Notes: generated from the letters alone by a model not told the origin. Counted from the first letter of the stretch, positions 31,010 to 42,809 are shown. The stretch: DNA of 64,000 bases from Dendrocalamus latiflorus (GCA_017311315.1 CM029640.1:13777740-13841739), one strand, 5' to 3'. Numbers and translations are program-made.

Positions 31010-31795
31010 ATGCTGGACACAGTAAGTGTACTGTACAACGAAGTTCTACATTTATGTCATATTGATAAATATCATTATTCTTTGCTTATGTATAAATACA
31101 TGATCCAACAAGTTTGGCAACGGCGACAACCGGTGGGTTTTCTCGACCCACACTTGGTCTCTGAGCAATCCATTAACGATAATGCATCCTTTGTCCAATA
31201 TTATATAACGAGCGGATTGATTGCTCACTGTGACAAGGAGTACATCATGGTATACTTCAACCAAGGGTAAGTGCTTTACTAGTTGCCACATAAGTTTCAT
31301 TTGTACTTTATACACAACATGAACTTAGGATTAACCACTATGGCGACACACATGACTAGGTCTCACTGGATTCTGATTGTTATTGTACCAAAGTGGAGCA
31401 AGGTAATATACCTTGGTTCCCAACTTAGGAGCAACCACGACTTCACTCGTGTGCAACAAACAATTGACAGGTAATCTTATTTTCTCCATATATAACTCTA
31501 TTGTAATATTTTCTTCGTTTGCAATGGCCGAGGCTAACTTTTTTGGAATCACGTAGATCGTTTACCGCTTATGTTGCCCATGGAGGGAGACACAAGGAAT
31601 CTAGTGACACACTATGACACAGGACATGATTTTTAGTACCCGCTACAACACAACAATCCAATATCACACTTTGTTGTAATGCCTCTTGAATTGACAATAG
31701 CTATGTATGTAATTCTATTTTTTGCAGTGCCACCAGCAGTTACAGGACGACATATGTGGATTCTACGTTTCCCACCATATGAAGGGAAATCATGG
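31010..31795 (+). pseudogene. Ulp1-like (C48) cysteine protease domain within the CACTA element
   Basis: Exons with good splice sites read as a C48 domain. IGFLDPHL-type GFLDPHLVSE and DKEYIMVYFNQG end at a GTAAGT donor (31269). After a TAG acceptor (about 31360) the catalytic His is in HWILIVIVPKW (31364-31366). YLGS stands where the family has YLDS, so the catalytic Asp is replaced by Gly (GGT at 31415-31417). A donor at 31473 and an acceptor near 31557 lead to TAYVAHGGRHKESSDTL, and a TGCAG acceptor leads to CHQQLQDDICGFYVSHH with Gln and the catalytic Cys (TGT 31755-31757). Ulp1-type proteases cut SUMO and related modifiers; rice CACTA and Mutator elements often carry such domains. The Asp change and a TGA after SSDTL suggest inactivity. 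Confidence 0.75.
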
Positions 31796-32302
31796 ATGCT
31801 AAGACGAATGACCCAAAAGTTTGTCAACCTTTCAATAATTATTATGTTCTGATTATATATATGTATATATACACACACATGCTAATTAATGACTTAACAT
31901 TGCTTCTAGCGACAACATGTGAACTTTGACAAAGTGCATTTGATCTTGACAAACTCATCGAAATTCGAGGAAACCTCTCCCAATTCTTGCTAGCAGAGGT
32001 CATAAACAAGATTGGAGAGTTCCATACCGATAATGGTGATTAGATGTTCAAACATTGGATTCAATTGTAATTACTCAATTATGCTTAATCAAACAATTCA
32101 TTCAATTTAATTCATTTGTGAGATCTGTGTAACAATTGTCATCCTATATATGTGACCTGCTTGTGTTGTTTCATTCATTTGTGTGATTTATGTAATCATT
32201 ATCCTGTGCTATATATATGTGATCTTGCTTGTTTTTAGAGGGCATGGCTAGCATATCCTGAGGCTAGCCGAAAAAAGAGTAATCAATGTCACTATTTAAT
32301 AG
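31796..32302. other. CACTA 3' non-coding region
   Basis: AT-rich DNA between the end of the Ulp1-like exons and the 3' sub-terminal repeats. A TATATGTATATATACACACACA stretch is present near 31855. A short frame with TNSSKFEETSPNS-like residues (near 31940-31995) may be the last exon of the protease gene. Confidence 0.4.
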
Positions 32303-32640
32303 CTATCACAGATGGTTTTTTTTGAAAAACCGTCTGTGATATTCGACTATCACAGATGATTTTTTATATTAACCATCTGTGGTATGCATGATACCATAGA
32401 CAGTTTTTGTGATTAACCATCTGTGATATGAACCATATCATAGACGGTTAATAAAAAAACCATCTGTGATATCATGCATATCACAGACGGTTAATACAAA
32501 AAATCATCTGTATTTATGTATCAGTGATAATAGCTTGCTATCACACATGGTTTTTTTTTTTTGAAAATTGTCTATGATAGTCGAATATCATAAACAGTTT
32601 TTCAGAAAAACCGTTTGTGACAGTGAGCTATTATCACTAA
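32303..32640. repeat. CACTA 3' sub-terminal hairpin repeats
   Basis: About a dozen alternating copies of TATCACAGATGGTT and AACCATCTGTGATA and close variants form a series of inverted repeats over 340 bases. A CACTA terminus with the usual TTGTAGTG-type end is not seen afterwards, so the right end of the element may be diverged or lost. Confidence 0.88.
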
Positions 32641-32660
32641 CACATAAATGTAGACAGTTA

Positions 32661-33067
32661 AGAAACTATCTATGATGATAGTTTTGGGTGTAACTGGACA
32701 AAACGGGACCCCAAGGCTAGGAGGAAGCTGAGGGAGGTGGCGGGCACGACCGGGAGGTGCCATGGCGGGCCAGTGGTGGTGGGGGAGCGGCTGAGGAGGG
32801 GAGGTTGTGGGGACAACAATGGCCGAAGGGGAGAGGGAGAGAGGAAGGGTGAGCATGGGCACAAGTAAGCCATGAGGAACTCATCGGTAGTGATGGCTTG
32901 GCCGGGGAGGCGTCGAGGTGAGCCAGCGACGTTCCCAGGTGGCGGCGCGGGGAGGCCTCCGCAGAGGGGTTGCCAGAGGGGACGAGGGAGCCGAGCGGGG
33001 GTTTGGGTAGTGTTGGGGTGGCCGAGCAATGCTCCACGTATGGGGAATTGGTCGGAGGGGCATGGGT
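32661..33067. other. GC-rich unassigned DNA left of the solo LTR
   Basis: Overlapping long frames in several phases are low-complexity Pro/Arg/Gly and reflect GC richness. It is continuous with 36296 onward once the solo LTR is removed. On the minus strand the joined sequence has a TATA-like TTATATAAATG (36388-36398) and a CT-rich leader, so it may be the promoter part of an old LTR read leftward. The last five bases (TGGGT, 33063-33067) are the target duplication. Confidence 0.45.
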
Positions 33068-33721
33068 TGTTGGGGCCCGGAGTAGCAACTCCCGAACCCT
33101 CTGTGTTAATCGCACTATCCCAGGAAAAACTAGTGCACACAGTATCACAAAGACAAATATCATGCGTAATGACAAACTTTATTTAACTAATATGAGCCCG
33201 ATGGCCAAAGTTTACAATAATAGCAAAAGAAGACAGCGGAAGAAAAACATAAAGCAGCAGCCCATCTAGCCTTCCCACAAGGCGAATGACTGTAAGACGT
33301 GGCCTAGTCGCAATCCTCACCGAAGTCGTCGAAAACTTCCTCTGGAAAGAGTTAGATTGAGCAACATGAGTACAAAAAGTACTCCACAACTTACACCAGG
33401 AAATTATAACAGAGTGATGCATGCATAAAGTGAGACAAAGAAAGGCATAATATAGTTAATTTGCATAAAAGGCAATATTAGAGTAAATATCATAAAGTAA
33501 GTGCAAAAGCTGAATTTGATACAGTATGTAAAATCAACATTGCAATCAAAATAAATAATGTTAGTGCAGGTCCATCCCCTACACCAACCTATCCACGGGC
33601 ATCCCACCCGGACCATCTTTTCCAATACAAACTCGTATGGATTCCATCCATCCATAAGGTTTTCATAAATTATTTTCAAAAACGAAAGTCTAATCCATGA
33701 AAAACTTCACTCAGCTTTCCC

Positions 33722-33791
33722 ATGACCGTGGGCACGGCTATCCAGGATAGGTTATACACTCTGCAGAGATTGTACAGCTTTACCCACAAGA
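33722..33791 (-). other. Conserved triple-palindrome block in the solo LTR, with a compensatory change
   Basis: In sense it reads TCTTGTGGGTAAAG, CTCTGCAGAG, CTATCCTGGATAG, CCGTGCCCACGG. The middle unit differs from CTATTCGAATAG of the other LTRs, yet its arms CTATC and GATAG remain complementary. The first and third units are unchanged. Confidence 0.85.
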
Positions 33792-35011
33792 CATGATCAT
33801 CTCTTTTTGCCACCGGATTACACACTTCCTTAGGTGTGCGGCCGAGGAGATCATGACAAGGCCTTTACAATGATCCGTTGTCAACATAATCACGCCGCCA
33901 CTATGGTTTCACCACAACATGAATCCACATGTTGGAACCCCCTCTTGTGCTATGTGAGACTTCTCACGGCCTACGCTGCGCTCACATTCAGCCTATAGCG
34001 AGATCATGTTGGAACTTCACAAATTATTCGGCCAGGTCTGTCCCATACCAGACTTGTGGTAGTACGATAGGGCTTTGCAACAGTAGCTCACAGACCGGTC
34101 CTTAACTTGACTTAGGCCTAGCCACAAACCCCTTGTGCCTGGCAATCGATATCGTGTCACCAAACAACGATGCATGCCAGCAAGCACCCACCACCATACC
34201 AATGCCTAAGTCTTAAACCAAGTTTTTATATTTTATTTCGAAATAATTTCATAAACATTCTTGACTTACCAAAGTCTAGAATCCAGATTTAAAGTCTGTC
34301 ATTTTATGTGAAAGAACATCCCAAACCATAATTATTTTAAGCATGGCTAAGCATTTTTACCAAATTTCTAGTTAGTGCTATTGTACTAACTAGGTTTTAT
34401 CTAGGGTTGACAAGGTATAATGGTAAGCAATTTCAAATTTGGCTGTCCAAAGAATTTGGGTGTAACTAGAGTTCAAAACTGAATTTGAACTAACTTTGAT
34501 AAAATTATGCATGCAATAATAATTTAAAAACAACATAAATAATTGAAAATATTAGGTTCAACATGGTCAAAGGTGTAACTTTCCTTGCTCGAAGACCTGA
34601 CGCGATTCGCCGAAGTCATTCTCTCCGAGATCGTCAAAATCTACGCGCGAAGAACCAAACAAATAAAATTTAAAAATTGAAAAAGAATCTAGATTTGTGT
34701 AGTTTAGTATTTTAGAAGAATTTAGAATTTTGAACGGCTCAAATCGGAGTTAAAATGAGGAAGTTAGGGCTTCCGAAAGTTTTTAAAAGAGAGAAAATAA
34801 AAGGCTATTTTCTGGAATTGTTTTTATATTGAAAAAGAATATTTATGACATCAGCGCAATTTGAATTTTCTGGGCGGGAATATTTTTAAAAGGAAAATGC
34901 TGACGGGGCGAAGGGATGACGTGGCCGGCTTGGCACAGCGGCTCCGTTGGGAAGGGAGCTCCGGCCGAAGAGGGGAGGAGGGGCGGCGGTGGGAGAGGTG
35001 CACCGGGGGGG

Positions 35012-35020
35012 TTTTTTATA
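35012..35020 (-). promoter_or_regulatory. TATA box of the solo LTR
   Basis: TATAAAAAA on the minus strand in a GC-rich context (CCCTATAAAAAACCCC). It occupies the same relative place as the TATAAAAG of the gypsy-A LTR, upstream of the palindrome block in sense direction. Confidence 0.6.
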
Positions 35021-36295
35021 GGGCGATGGGGGGAAACTCAGCGGCCGGAACCGGTTCGGTGGGGGCGGTTTGAACGCGGCGGCGGCGCCATTAATGGGCG
35101 GCGAGAGAGGGGCCCGAGGGAGCGGCCATCGGGAAGAGGGCGCGGCGGTTCGGAGCTCACGCAACCATTAATGGAGGCGGTGGCTTTCGGGCAGGGCGGC
35201 GTTTTTATGGGGTGGCGGGGTGCGGCGGTGAGGGAGGAGGCCGAGGGGGCGGTTTTCGGGAGAAGTGGCGGCCGGCAGCGAAGCTATGGTGGGCGGCAAT
35301 GGCGGCGCATGGTTTGTTGGAGAGAGTGGGAGGGAGGAAGAAGAAGGGGGAGGCGGAAGAAGCTTATGACAAGTAGGCCCCATGCGTCGGTGAGAGAAAG
35401 AGGGAGGTGAACAAGTATGTGGCCGGATTTTCGACACGTGGCAAGGAGGAGGGATCTCGGCCGATGGATTGAGGTGAAGGGTTAAGTGAGGATGAAAGGC
35501 TCAGATTAAATCGGGGAGAGAGATGGATTAAATCCGGGCGCGACACGTGTCAGCCCAGGATTAATCCGAATTAATTTTCGGATTAAATTTTCAGAAAATA
35601 CCAGAAAATTTTATAAATACTTAGAAAATAGTAAATAATATCTACAAATTCCAGACAATTTATAGAAAATTTCTGGAGCTATTTTAGACTTAAAAAATAT
35701 TTTTAATTCAAATTTGACATTTTAACTTTTTATAAAACATCTTTTTGACTTTTAAAATTGATTTTTAAATCCAGAAAATTTTCCAAAAAAATATATAAAA
35801 TGTTTTAGGCTTTCTAAAAATATTTCCAACTTAAAGTTGGCCATTTAATTTTTACAAAAATAGCCTTTTATTTTTGAAATTGATTTTAAAATTTTAGAAA
35901 ATGCTCAGAAATTACTATAAATTTAGGAAAGCTTGGGAAAAGCTAAATAAATTATTTTTGGCTTTAATAAAATGTTTAAATACATTTTATTACTCTTAGG
36001 CTTTGAAATAAAATTCAAATAACTCCAAATAAATTCCAGAAAATCACAGAAAATCTAAATAAAAGCCAAATGCTTTTAAATACTTAATTTGACCTAATCT
36101 TTTTACAAATAACTTTTATTAAATAAAAATTTTATGTTTTTAGTAAAATTACTTTTCGCAAAAGCTTTTTAAAAACTGAAAAACAGGCAAAATAAAATCT
36201 TCAAAATTTAGGCAACCAAGAACACTTTTTGATTTGAAGTTAAATTAATTTTTTTACTGAAAATTTTGAAATAATAGCTGGGCTATTACATGGGT

Positions 36296-37195
36296 GGCCG
36301 AGAAGGCTCTCGTGAGGTGAGGAAGGCTCTCGTGAGGAGGGGAAGGCACAGGGGCTCGATTGGAGAGGAGAGGAGGATGTTCAAGCATTTATATAACCAC
36401 GAGAAGGGGTGGTTGGTTGTTGGTCACCATTATGGCTGGTGCGGTGGGAGGCACGGCATAGGGTGCCGAGCTAGCGAGGGAGAGGGGGCAGAGCTAGGTG
36501 ATGCCAATGCGATTAGGTGTTAATGTGGCGTCAATGTGTGCTGGCTCAGATGTGATGGGATAAATTGGGGGCAGCTTGGCCTTGACCAGGGTGGGGAGGC
36601 GACGCACGGTGGGGCTAAGGAGAACAAGAGGCGAAGCTAGGCGGAGACAAGGTACAGCACGGTGACGAGCTGCCACGGGGAGGGAGAAACTGGGGCGGCT
36701 TTGGCACAGCCAGCATGCGCACCATGTGTGGCTAGGGGAAAGCAGGGAGAACAGGGGGAGGAGGAAGGAGGATGCCGGGTGGGCCAAGCAGGCCATGGGT
36801 CGGGAAAAAGAGGCTGAGAAAAATAGGCTGGGCCCAAGAATTTTTGTAAGATATTTGGGAATTCCAAAATTCAAACAAAATTTGAAAAGCCATTTTGAGC
36901 ATAAGCTTAAGTTTCAAATTTTATTGGCTATAGCAATTAGATGGGAGTTTTAAAATTAACTTTTTATTCAACTTCTATTATTGGTTTTGGAATTCCAACT
37001 TCCAGTTTTAAAATTTAAATTGAAATTTAAAAATTTCCTTCCTCTCCCGGGCTGACACGTGGCCGACCCGGATCTCTTTGCCATGCCACGTGGTGCCATC
37101 TCCTGCTTCCCACACCACCTCTTCACGCGACGACTGAGATTTGCCTAGCTGCCATGCGGCAGCCATCCGATTGCCTGGCCCTACTCGCCTCTCTC
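36296..37195. other. GC-rich then AT-rich unassigned DNA right of the solo LTR
   Basis: It starts with a doubled GAAGGCTCTCGTGAGG unit (36300-36340). No gene is called. From about 36835 it becomes AT-rich, then at 37040-37190 GC-rich again with CACGTGGC words. At about 37196 it joins the 3' spacer of copia-4. Confidence 0.45.
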
Positions 37196-37876
37196 AAAAT
37201 GATTCAATATTGAACTTATAACACTCTTAAATGACTCAATTGTAGATTCTGGGTTCCATTTAGTTTATTGACATGGTCGAGCTTATTTTTAGATACCTTT
37301 GGTTAAACTATGACTTTGAGCAACTTGACATGATAAGAAATCTATTTAATTTCATATTCTTACTCAAATGGCTTAGCTTTACCATATATGGACTGCCATA
37401 ATCTAGATAGCTACTTTACATAATATGGCTTAGTGCAATACTTGTAGAGTCACTTTGGATTATTTTCATGGCTCCTTATTAAGTTAAAACTAAATAAAAT
37501 GCAGTCACTTCATGTCGTTCATACTTTATCTTCTTCCATACATCTTGATGACTCTATTGTTAATGGGGAACTTTTGTTAAGTTGGAACTTTTGTGCTTTG
37601 TTGTGATTCATCTCTTGTTACTATGACCAAGGTCAAATAAAATAATTATTTTTTCATATGGACTCAGAGTGAGATTTCTCATTTTCTTTGGTGGGGTTGA
37701 AGCCTTTTGTGAAAAACTTGCTCTAATTCATATAGTTGTTTTCAATCTTTCCAATCTTTTATGACCATTTTGAGTCTCTCTTTGCAAAATTCCCTCTTTA
37801 CTTCTGAAATGACCTCCTATTTGCATTTTTGGAGAATTATGAATGGGTTCATCAAGGGAGAGATTGAGGGACCATG
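37196..37876 (+). mobile_element. 3' spacer of copia-4 (SIRE/Opie-type)
   Basis: This matches the spacer before the copia-3 3' LTR (about 59800-60500): shared phrases include GACTCAATTGTAGATTCT / GACTCAATTATAGCTTCT, TTCCATACATCTTGATGAC and AATGGGTTCATCAAGGG. It ends in a purine-rich AGGGAGAGATTGAGGGACCA, the polypurine tract. The last five bases CCATG are the target duplication of the solo LTR that follows. Confidence 0.85.
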
Positions 37877-38940
37877 TGTAACATCCTAAAATTTCAAGTG
37901 TTCAAAAATGTGGAGTTTTAAAATTTTTCTTGCATTTTGCTAGCACTCAAGTTTCTTCTGAGTATCTACTGAAATCTTTTTGGGTTTTGTGCCATACAAA
38001 TTAATAATCAAGAGTACTCCCGAATACAAATAATAAAAATGGAAAAGACCATGACTTCAAAACACCAAAATCTTGAATTCGAATTCAGGTCAATGTAATG
38101 AATCCAAATGCTAAGATCTCGGATTTAAATTCAGGTATTAAAAATCCAAATCAATAATAAAATAAATAGTTAAATAAAAATTCTTTTTAAATTCAATCAG
38201 CGCACTTGACCCAATGATATGTGTTTAGAAATTTAGATGTATACACACACACATATATGCAAGTCAGGACAAACCAAAATCGACCTCCGAGGGCAAATTA
38301 AATAACCTAGAGAATAGGATAATATCAGGTTTTGGGTATCTAAATAATTGAACCAAGATTTAAATTAAACAACAATCAATAATCTCGAATGTGAAATAGA
38401 AATGCAATTTAAAATTGTAATTTCTAGATTTTCTTAAGCCTCTATATTTCTCATTCTTTTTCCTCTCTTACACGTGGGCCCGGCCTGCCCCTTTCTTCTC
38501 CCCTCACTGCCGCTGGGGCCGGCCTCCACCTCCTTCCTCCTCCACTCATTTCCCCACTTTTTCTTCTCTGTCTCTCGTCGGCGCCCACTGCTCCCGCGCC
38601 CAGCTTCGTCATCGCCCGGCCTGCTCCTCCGTCCTTCCTCGCGTCAGCCAAACCTGCCCACCGTCCTCGTCTGCGGGCACGCACGTCGCCACTTCCCCGC
38701 CATACCCTGCACCAACTGCTGCCGTCGCTCGGTCGCGTCACCTGTGCTCGCCCACGCCCGCCGGACGCACGTCCGATCCCGTCTACTCCCATCACCGCAC
38801 GTCGCCGCTCCACTGTTCGGGCGTCACTCCACACCTGCTCCCTGCGCCTCGCACGCCCCTGACGTCGCCGCATCGCCATCACCACGCGCATCCCGGCGGT
38901 GCCACTCTTGCTCTCCACGTTGCCCAGTCAGCTCGTCGCG

Positions 38941-38948
38941 TATAAAGG
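38941..38948 (+). promoter_or_regulatory. TATA box of the 4.9-kb LTR
   Basis: TATAAAGG in GCGTATAAAGGGG. The second copy of this LTR has CTATAAGAG at the equivalent place (48265-48273). Confidence 0.6.
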
Positions 38949-39594
38949 GGAGCTCGCACCTTCATCCACATTTCCATGTCCCCTTCTCACTCCCACCGCA
39001 GGGAATCGACCCCTAGAGCCTCGTAGCCCGCCGGCCACTCTCTCTTCTCTAACTCCGGTGAACCGAGGGATCCACCGATTGCGCCCATCTCAGACCAATT
39101 AACCCTGGCCAGAGCATCCCCGGAGTGCGGCGACGCCAACCCCACCGCCGATTGGAGCCTTGGCCCACCCCAGCCCGCCGGCGGCTTACACCTTCCCGCG
39201 CCGCCGCAAGCTCTCGGTGCCGGCCTGCCTCGGCCTCCTTTCGGCCACGACGATCGCATGGTAAGAGTCCCCAAGACCCCCCTACTGCTCCTGCGCCGGT
39301 CAATTTATCCTTCCCTCCTTCCGGCCGCCGGCGCCCCGTCCTCATCTCACCGCCGGCCGCCTCAAGCAGCCGCCCAACCGCCTCGCCGCCGCTCCGGCCA
39401 AACCGCCGCCACCCCTAGTTTTCCCGCCCTCAGTACGACCCGTTTTGATGCTCACCACCCCCTCCCCGGCCACCGTCCGCCGCCGGCGACAGCAACACCA
39501 GGCGCCGGCCTTCTTCCTCTGCTTTGCCCAGCTGCCCAACAACTGCATCTAATTCCCTACGATTTTCTCAATCAGTCTAGGCCACCAGCCCACT

Positions 39595-39650
39595 TGGTTA
39601 ACCGAGCGCATGTAACACACCGAGCACGCTCAGGTCCTGTGTTCGAACCC
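39595..39650 (+). other. tRNA-like A/B-box module in the 4.9-kb LTR
   Basis: TTGGTTAACCGAGCGC resembles a tRNA D-arm (A box), and GTTCGAACCC 46 bases downstream fits a Pol III B box. The equivalent place in the second LTR has CTGGCTAGCGGCGCG and GTTCGATTCCC 36 bases apart (48946-48990). The T-stem does not pair, so this is not a tRNA gene. Confidence 0.4.
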
Positions 39651-42004
39651 TGTCAGCCGCATAGCATTCTCCTCCTTTTATTTTGTTTCTCTAACCCTTT
39701 TTAATTCAGCAAAATTTAAGGAAAATTTGAGAATAATCTAGGAGATGTAATAAATTTGATTACGATATAAAATAAGATTATTTGAGATTTAATAATAGAT
39801 TAAAAGTTATATATGAGTAACTAATGTAGTTTGGAACATTTAACAAAAATCTAAGTTTTAATTAAAGGTATTAGTAAAGGATGACTTTGGTTAATTATCC
39901 AAAATTTCATAAAGATATTGGATATCATGTTTAACTATAAAAGTAAGGCTTCAAATTAAAAATTACCCTTGACTGTAGATAAAATATATGACCTAACATT
40001 AAAAATGCCGCCATCAAAACATAGATATATTTGCATATAAGTGATTAATTGGCTAGTTAACAAAATAAGTAGAAGGGTGAAATAGGAGCTTAGGTTTCGA
40101 CTAATATCTCTCATGAAATAAATAAATGACGTATTTCCTAAAGATTCGAATTCCCAAAATTAATTATGGAACTAAAGTGCAAATAGGAATTTAAACTAAA
40201 AATATGTTGCTAAATAAATTAGGGATAAACCAAATTATAAAATAGTTATGTTCCTTCTGCTAATACTCACACCTTTTAAGTAATTACAAATAATGTCGAA
40301 CCATAGCTGTAGATATAAAAGAAAATAATCAGAGGAATGTGGAGGATATGTATGCAGTCCATTAGCAAACATATTAGTAAATAATTTTTGCATTCGCCCT
40401 GAACCCTATTAGAAATGTAGACCTCATCATTGCCATACCACCGATCATGAAATCTTAAACGACAGCCTTAAATTAGTAACGACGATGAAATGTAATCCTA
40501 TGTATCATGCTTAATCGGCCATAAATAAGTTAAGATTAACGTATGACAAATGCTAAGGGATAAAATATCAATACCAGAAAAATTCTACAGCACCTCCAGA
40601 TCAAAAGGTCATATTAATATACAGTTCCTAAAATATAATAGCCCTAGGCCATCATACATTAAAATGACCCAACCAATATATGTAAACACTCTGAAGTAAA
40701 GGTTTAACTAAGAACACGGTTAATTAAGGTCACATAAAATGCTATATATCAAATTACTAGTAATATGAGTTAATCTGATAAGATAAAATTTGTATACATC
40801 GTGTCTATAGTATAAGCCCTAAATATTAACACTCGACAAAATAATACCCAGCTAGACTTGTACACCTATTCATAGGCGTAACCTAACTCATGAAACTTCC
40901 TTGATCAATAAAAAAATGATAAAAGAAATTATTAATAAAAAGATCAAATCATTGTGTTCTACCGCCGACCTTGCCTCAAATCACCCGAATCACCCATTAA
41001 CTTATAATAAAGCTAAATCGAGTTTATTCGGATTTATTTGGATTCTTTGCGTTATTTGCTTTTACTTGTATTCAGTCGTTTAGCGCGTAGTTAGAAGCTG
41101 GAGTCCTGAAGCATCAAGGGTTCAAGCAAGATTAAGAGTGAAGTGAAGAAAAAGGCCCGAAGCTCAAGAGAAAGCATTGTGTGAGCTCAAGACCGCGGTA
41201 AACCGCGTTAGGCGAGTCAATACTTTGATCATGTTGAACCTACATTTTCTGCAAATCTACTTTTGTTTAAATTATCAAATTGCATGCTGTTATTTCATAT
41301 GCAAATATATGTTTGTTTGAAGATTCTAGTTATATACCCATTAATCGACTTGCTAGTATTATACCTCCTTTGAAAACATTTGAATATTTGAGCCTTGTCA
41401 CCCTAGTAAAATTATAATAGTAATCTTTCGAAAATAAGTTCATAATTATACGTCATGCTTAGTATTGCTTAGATAATCGGGGGCACCAAAAATGCCCCAA
41501 AGCATCAATTTGAATCATGGGAAATTGGTTTGGGCAGTCATGGTGGTAATGACTGGTATATGTTGGTATGAGTATTTTATGTTCCCCAAAAACCCAACTT
41601 GCTTACTTATCTGGGCGGATGGTTCGAGGGTGTGTGTTGTGGTGCAGTGGAAGCGCAAAGTGGATAGTGGTAGAACCGCCTAGATAACCCTAAGGACCGA
41701 ATCTTGTGATGACCTCCCAGTGTACGACAAGTACAACCACAAGCTGGCAAAGTGTAGGCAGGGCTAACTAATTTGCATCGACTTAGTAAGGGTTGCGCTG
41801 GTGTGACCACGGGCGGGTAGAGGGTGGCCACATCCTCCGACGTGACGGCGCAAGAGGGGGCTTCTAGAAGGGTGGTCGTACCCCGAAGGAAGTGGAAACC
41901 TTAGCGGACGTAACCCTGCTAGGAAAAATGCATTGTAAAGGTCCTGTGATAGTCTACTCAACCGCATGGCTAAGGAATCATGTGGGGCAACGAGTGGATA
42001 TATC

Positions 42005-42072
42005 TCTTGTGGGTAAAGTGTGCAAACTCTGCAGAGTAGAAAACTATTCGAATAGCCGTGCCCACGGTCAAG
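42005..42072 (+). other. Conserved triple-palindrome block in the 4.9-kb solo LTR
   Basis: TCTTGTGGGTAAAG, CTCTGCAGAG, CTATTCGAATAG and CCGTGCCCACGG occur in this order on the plus strand, identical in the palindromes to the gypsy-A LTR. Confidence 0.85.
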
Positions 42073-42809
42073 GGCGGACATGGGAACTTAACTAGATATA
42101 GTTCTATTTCAAAAACTTTGTGGGTGGAATTGGTAAAGTGGAGGGCAGAGAAAGGCCCTGATTTGTGTTGCCCTGGGTGTCGCCCTAGTGATAAGTTAAG
42201 CGGTTATGACGCTGAAGGATTAAGCATATGGTGCAGAGGCCATATAATGGTGGATGGAATCTGGATCGCTATTACTATTGCATTCTTTCACAAAATAAGT
42301 TTTAATTCAAACTGCTAGGTCTCAGGAGATTTCTATGTATCATATTTCAAAAGCAATTTACGGCAAATAAAATAACCCGAGCCTTCCTTTGATAAGCCAT
42401 GCATACTATTTAATTGCATCCTGTGTGTTGGCTCGCGAGCACGGTGGTTGTGCTCATATTCGCTTTCCCCACAAATCCAGAATCAGGAACCAGATCACTA
42501 CACCTCAGCAACACGATTGGACATGGTGGCAAAGAAGATGAAGATGTCAAGGGCTAGGTCGCGAACCTCCAGTTGGCTGCCTGTGGGCATGTCCTGAAGG
42601 TCCCACCCGTGTGCTTCGTTTCCGCTGCTGCAATTTATTGATTTCGTCCTAATCGGCCCATGAGTAAGTCTACTATTATATTTACGCTTCTGCATGATAT
42701 GTACTTTTGATGATCATTTCTGTATCTGTGAGCACTATCTACTGATCCAGGGAATAGTGCGGTCGAATCACAGAGGATTCCAGATTGTATAATCTGGGCC
42801 CTTACACCA

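Larger units (their letters stand above)
33068..36290 (-). repeat. Solo LTR of a gypsy (Tekay/Del-type) element, 3223 bp
   Basis: On the plus strand it starts TGTTGGGGCCCGGAG and ends GGGCTATTACA, flanked by a perfect 5-bp duplication TGGGT (33063-33067 and 36291-36295). In sense it starts TGTAATAGCCC and ends GGGCCCCAACA. It is related to the gypsy-A LTR: both have ACCCTCTGTGT, ACTAGTGCACACAGT-like words near the left edge, a GC-rich part, and the palindrome block. No internal sequence remains, so LTR-LTR recombination removed it. A minus-strand TATAAAAAA lies at 35012-35020. Confidence 0.95.
37877..42806 (+). repeat. Solo LTR of a large gypsy (Tekay/Del-type) element, 4930 bp, inserted in copia-4
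   Basis: It starts TGTAACATCCTAAAATTTC and ends TCTGGGCCCTTACA, with a perfect duplication CCATG on both sides (37872-37876 and 42807-42811). It has an AT-rich start, a GC-rich part (38450-39690) with a TATA box, an AT-rich middle and the palindrome block at 42005-42072. No internal coding remains. A second copy of the same LTR lies at 48133-52938. Long Pro/Arg-rich frames in the GC-rich part are not called. Confidence 0.93.

Noticed and set aside
39595..39650. A tRNA gene in the 4.9-kb LTR
   Set aside because: A and B boxes are present, but the T stem and acceptor stem do not pair in either LTR copy.
38474..39704. Several Pro/Ser/His-rich frames of 95-180 codons
   Set aside because: They lie in the GC-rich part of the 4.9-kb LTR. 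The second LTR copy has different frames at the same place, so none is conserved.
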